Below, one piece after another: positions 62,052 to 64,000 of a DNA stretch of 64,000 bases (positions are counted from its first letter, which is position 1; each line of letters opens with the position of its first letter). The stretch covers positions 1,240,001 through 1,304,000 of the forward strand of contig NZ_JARXOW010000001.1 of NCBI RefSeq assembly GCF_030182585.1, in the 5' to 3' direction. The translations under genes were made by a program, and so were the position numbers. The stretch is from Pedobacter faecalis. Lineage in GTDB: Bacteria > Bacteroidota > Bacteroidia > Sphingobacteriales > Sphingobacteriaceae. Below the pieces are notes generated by a model that had not been told where the DNA came from, ran no database searches, and saw only the letters and a list, made by a program, of their open reading frames with translations.

Positions 62052-62543
62052 ATGGAGAATGCAATTGTTACGGCCTGTACGGAACTACTAATTGACAAGG
62101 GACTTACCATTGCATTTGCGGAAAGTGCCACGGCTGGCAGGCTTACATCGGAATTCGCGCTTGCGGGAAATGCCGGCAAGTTTTTAAAAGGCGGGCTTGC
62201 GTGTTACGACGCCTGCATCAAAGAAGAATTACTGAAGGTTCCGGATGAACTGGTACAGAAATTTACACCGGAGTCTGCCGAGGTAACGGAAGCCATAGCA
62301 AAAGGACTTGCTTCGCTAATTGAAGCCGACATTCATGTAGGCATCACCGGGTTAACGACATCGGGTGGCAGCGAAACCCTGGAAAAGCCGGTGGGCACGA
62401 TGTTCATCCATGCGATGTTGAGATCGGAACATTTATTTCAGGAACGCATTGTATTTACCGGCGAGCAGGAGCAAATCGTCGTTTCTACGGTGATACGCAC
62501 GGCAGAACTGCTGTATGAACATCTCAGTTCACGTTTTGCCTGA
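62052..62543 (+). CDS. CinA C-terminal-domain protein (PncC-like NMN deamidase)
   Basis: 163 residues, the stand-alone CinA_C domain that in E. coli PncC converts nicotinamide mononucleotide to nicotinic acid mononucleotide. AESATAGRLTSEFA (about 26-39, catalytic Ser), KGGLACYDACIKEELLKV and GITGLTTSGGSETLEKPVGTMF are conserved. The usual YSNxAK is replaced by YDACIK, a small divergence. It overlaps the convergent 94-residue gene by 20 bases. Confidence 0.88.
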   Translation: MENAIVTACTELLIDKGLTIAFAESATAGRLTSEFALAGNAGKFLKGGLACYDACIKEELLKVPDELVQKFTPESAEVTEAIAKGLASLIEADIHVGITGLTTSGGSETLEKPVGTMFIHAMLRSEHLFQERIVFTGEQEQIVVSTVIRTAELLYEHLSSRFA

Positions 62544-62808
62544 TCTGTTGGCCAATCTCCTGTACAATATTACCTTCCAAAAGTATATTGGCATGCCCTG
62601 AGGTTTCGTCGAACTCATATATCGGGTATCCGGCTGCGTCTATATCGTCGGCGGAGTAAGCCTTCCAGCTTTCTCCGTCGCTGCTCATATAAACCTCGCC
62701 AACAAGTGCACCATGATAAACAATTTTATAACTCCCCTCTTCCTGCGGATGGATGTTGAGGTCGATTTTCTTCCCATCCAGTTCGACGATGATGTTAAAT
62801 GGATCCAT
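62524..62808 (-). CDS. Small conserved-looking protein of unknown function
   Basis: 94 residues, acidic, no signal peptide. Short beta-strands (FNIIVELDGKKIDLNIHPQ; YKIVYHGALVGEVY) suggest a compact beta-fold. It begins at the stop codon of surE (TAATG), so it is the second gene of a surE operon. The family is not recognised. Confidence 0.6.
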   Translation of the reverse strand: MDPFNIIVELDGKKIDLNIHPQEEGSYKIVYHGALVGEVYMSSDGESWKAYSADDIDAAGYPIYEFDETSGHANILLEGNIVQEIGQQIRQNVN

Positions 62809-63536
62809 TATTTCTTTGCTTTTTTTTGTGTCAACTCTGTTTCATTAGTAAGATCGAGCCTCAGGGGGGTTATGGACACGAAACTATTTTCAACCGCCCA
62901 GCGGTCTGTTCCCTCTTCGGCAGCTTCGAGCGGTGTAACGGTAATCCAATAGTGTTTCCTGCCCATTGGATCCTGGCCAGGTTCAACGCGGCCGTCATAT
63001 AACCTTACCGACTGCCTGGTCCATTTTAAGCCCTGCGGCTTTGGCGGATAATTGACGTTGTACAGCCCTAAAGCAGTGTCTTTCAACAACAGGTCGAGCG
63101 ACTGTTCGACGAAAGGCGCCAAAAGTTCAAAGTCAGGCTCTGTATTTTCTACAGGCGTACTTAGTGCAATAGCTTTGACACCTAAAAGTACCGCCTGCTT
63201 AGCCGCGGCGAGTGTACCTGAATGCCACATGGAATTTCCAAGATTTGGCCCCATATTGATTCCGGAGAGCACGACATCGGTGTCCGGAAATATGTGCAGG
63301 CCAAGGGCAGCACAATCTGCCGGAGTACCGTTGACCCGATACGCCTGGATTCCAGGAAAATTAACAGGCGATTTTTTGATTGTAAGTGGCCTTGAATGGG
63401 TTATAGCATGTCCCATGGATGACTGTTCTACATCGGGCGCTACAACGCGCACTTCTCCAAAGCCGAGCGCCACTTTTGCGAGCGCAGAAATACCCGGACT
63501 ATATATACCGTCGTCGTTGGTGATAAGGATCTTCAT
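62808..63536 (-). CDS. surE: 5'/3'-nucleotidase SurE
   Basis: 242 residues. The metal-binding N-terminus ILITNDDGIYSPGI holds the Asp pair, with further conserved SGINMGPNLGNSMWHSGTLAAAKQAV (Asn and Ser ligands/phosphate site), TPADCAALGL and NYPP. It dephosphorylates nucleoside monophosphates and helps stationary-phase survival in E. coli. Usual length. Confidence 0.95.
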   Translation of the reverse strand: MKILITNDDGIYSPGISALAKVALGFGEVRVVAPDVEQSSMGHAITHSRPLTIKKSPVNFPGIQAYRVNGTPADCAALGLHIFPDTDVVLSGINMGPNLGNSMWHSGTLAAAKQAVLLGVKAIALSTPVENTEPDFELLAPFVEQSLDLLLKDTALGLYNVNYPPKPQGLKWTRQSVRLYDGRVEPGQDPMGRKHYWITVTPLEAAEEGTDRWAVENSFVSITPLRLDLTNETELTQKKAKK

Positions 63537-63617
63537 AAGCTGTTTGTATACTTCAGTGCTATTTTAAATAACTTATTTATGTTTAAAACCTTGATGACCT
63601 GATATTGTTCAGTGAAT

Positions 63618-64000
63618 ATGAAAAAAACAGCCAGGCTCGTCCATCTTATCCATAACCCTAATGCAGGAGAGGGTGAATATTCAAAAGATCACATTATATC
63701 GCTCATTGAGGAACATGGCTATAAGTGCGCCTACTCCACGTCAAAAGAACTAATGCTTGAGCGTATTGATCCGGCTACAGATTTCATTGCCATAGCCGGC
63801 GGTGATGGAACAATCAGGAGAACAATCATGAATCTGCTCGACCAAAAACTGAAATATAAACGCCCAATAGCCCTACTGCCTTTTGGGACGGCAAATAATA
63901 TCGCAACCTCGCTCGGCATACCTCAGGACAATGTGAGCAATATATCTTCGTGGACGAATGGACATTTGAAGAAGTACGATGTGGGCCAGATTACGGGCAA
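63618..64000 (+). CDS. Diacylglycerol kinase/YegS-type lipid kinase, N-terminal part (truncated by window)
   Basis: 127 codons from the ATG at 63618 to the window edge without a stop. HLIHNPNAGEG (P-loop-like start), the conserved AIAGGDGTIRR (GGDGT nucleotide-binding signature) and ALLPFGTANNIATSLGI identify the DAGK catalytic domain. These enzymes phosphorylate diacylglycerol or sphingosine-like lipids; Bacteroidota contain sphingolipids, so a sphingoid substrate is possible but not shown. Confidence 0.88.
   Translation, partial: MKKTARLVHLIHNPNAGEGEYSKDHIISLIEEHGYKCAYSTSKELMLERIDPATDFIAIAGGDGTIRRTIMNLLDQKLKYKRPIALLPFGTANNIATSLGIPQDNVSNISSWTNGHLKKYDVGQITG

Noticed and set aside
1..64000. 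CRISPR arrays, tRNA and rRNA genes
   Set aside because: No regularly spaced repeats of suitable length and no cloverleaf or rRNA-like sequence were seen; short RNAs cannot be excluded without a covariance-model search.

Overview
The window looks like a chromosome segment of a Bacteroidota bacterium, most likely a Sphingobacteriaceae member close to Pedobacter. The evidence is a SusC/SusD outer-membrane pair with an ECF sigma/FecR pair, a fused CcoN-CcoO cbb3 oxidase subunit, Reg_prop/Y_Y_Y sensor kinases, GIN-domain and DUF1080 proteins, many lipoproteins with a Cys lipobox, and TAnnTTTG (-7) promoter boxes in place of sigma70 -10/-35 elements. No tRNA, rRNA, CRISPR, transposase or prophage gene was seen.

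Layout. 0-6.4 kb: AraC-type regulator, two-component pair (Reg_prop sensor kinase and LuxR-type regulator), lipoprotein, trxB. 6.4-13.8 kb: carboxyltransferase, Fic enzyme, arfB, M23 peptidase, DUF1080 and GH92 enzymes, all on the minus strand. 14-25.5 kb: utilization locus with GH43, ECF sigma factor, FecR anti-sigma, SusC, SusD, DUF4843, PKD-like lipoprotein and TlpA thioredoxin. 25.7-33.7 kb: an AT-rich accessory island of two divergent operons. 33.9-48.8 kb: map, then a complete cbb3 oxidase cluster (ccoI, ccoS, ccoNO, ccoQ, ccoP, ccoG, ccoH, SafE-like), hemN, a stand-alone lactate-dehydrogenase N-lobe protein, a REC-CRP regulator, a FixL-like kinase and a Cys-rich TIM-barrel protein. 48.8-56.9 kb: OmpA lipoprotein, PepSY-like protein, guaB, MscS channel, GH43, GIN-domain protein. 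57-61.5 kb: sugar operon (aldolase, Gfo/Idh oxidoreductase, D-lyxose-isomerase-like protein, PfkB kinase) with a divergent GntR regulator. The end holds SRPBCC, CinA-like, SurE and a truncated lipid kinase gene.

Two things stand out. First, the island encodes two tiny secreted proteins whose mature part matches the fungal cellulose-binding module CBM1 (one has exact 10-5-9 cysteine spacing), plus two tandem fulvocin-C-like 8-Cys lipoproteins, two transglutaminase-fold lipoproteins (one lacking the catalytic Cys), two DUF1573 proteins (one with a CxxC thioredoxin-like domain) and a Wzy/TPR membrane protein. The two arms mirror each other and look like a system for making, folding or modifying disulfide-rich surface peptides. 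Second, the cbb3 region has its own oxygen circuit: a kinase with all three FixL heme-pocket residues, a REC-CRP regulator with an FNR-like recognition helix, and four TGA-N6-TCA operators placed about 40 or 61 bp upstream of predicted -7 promoters of the cluster.
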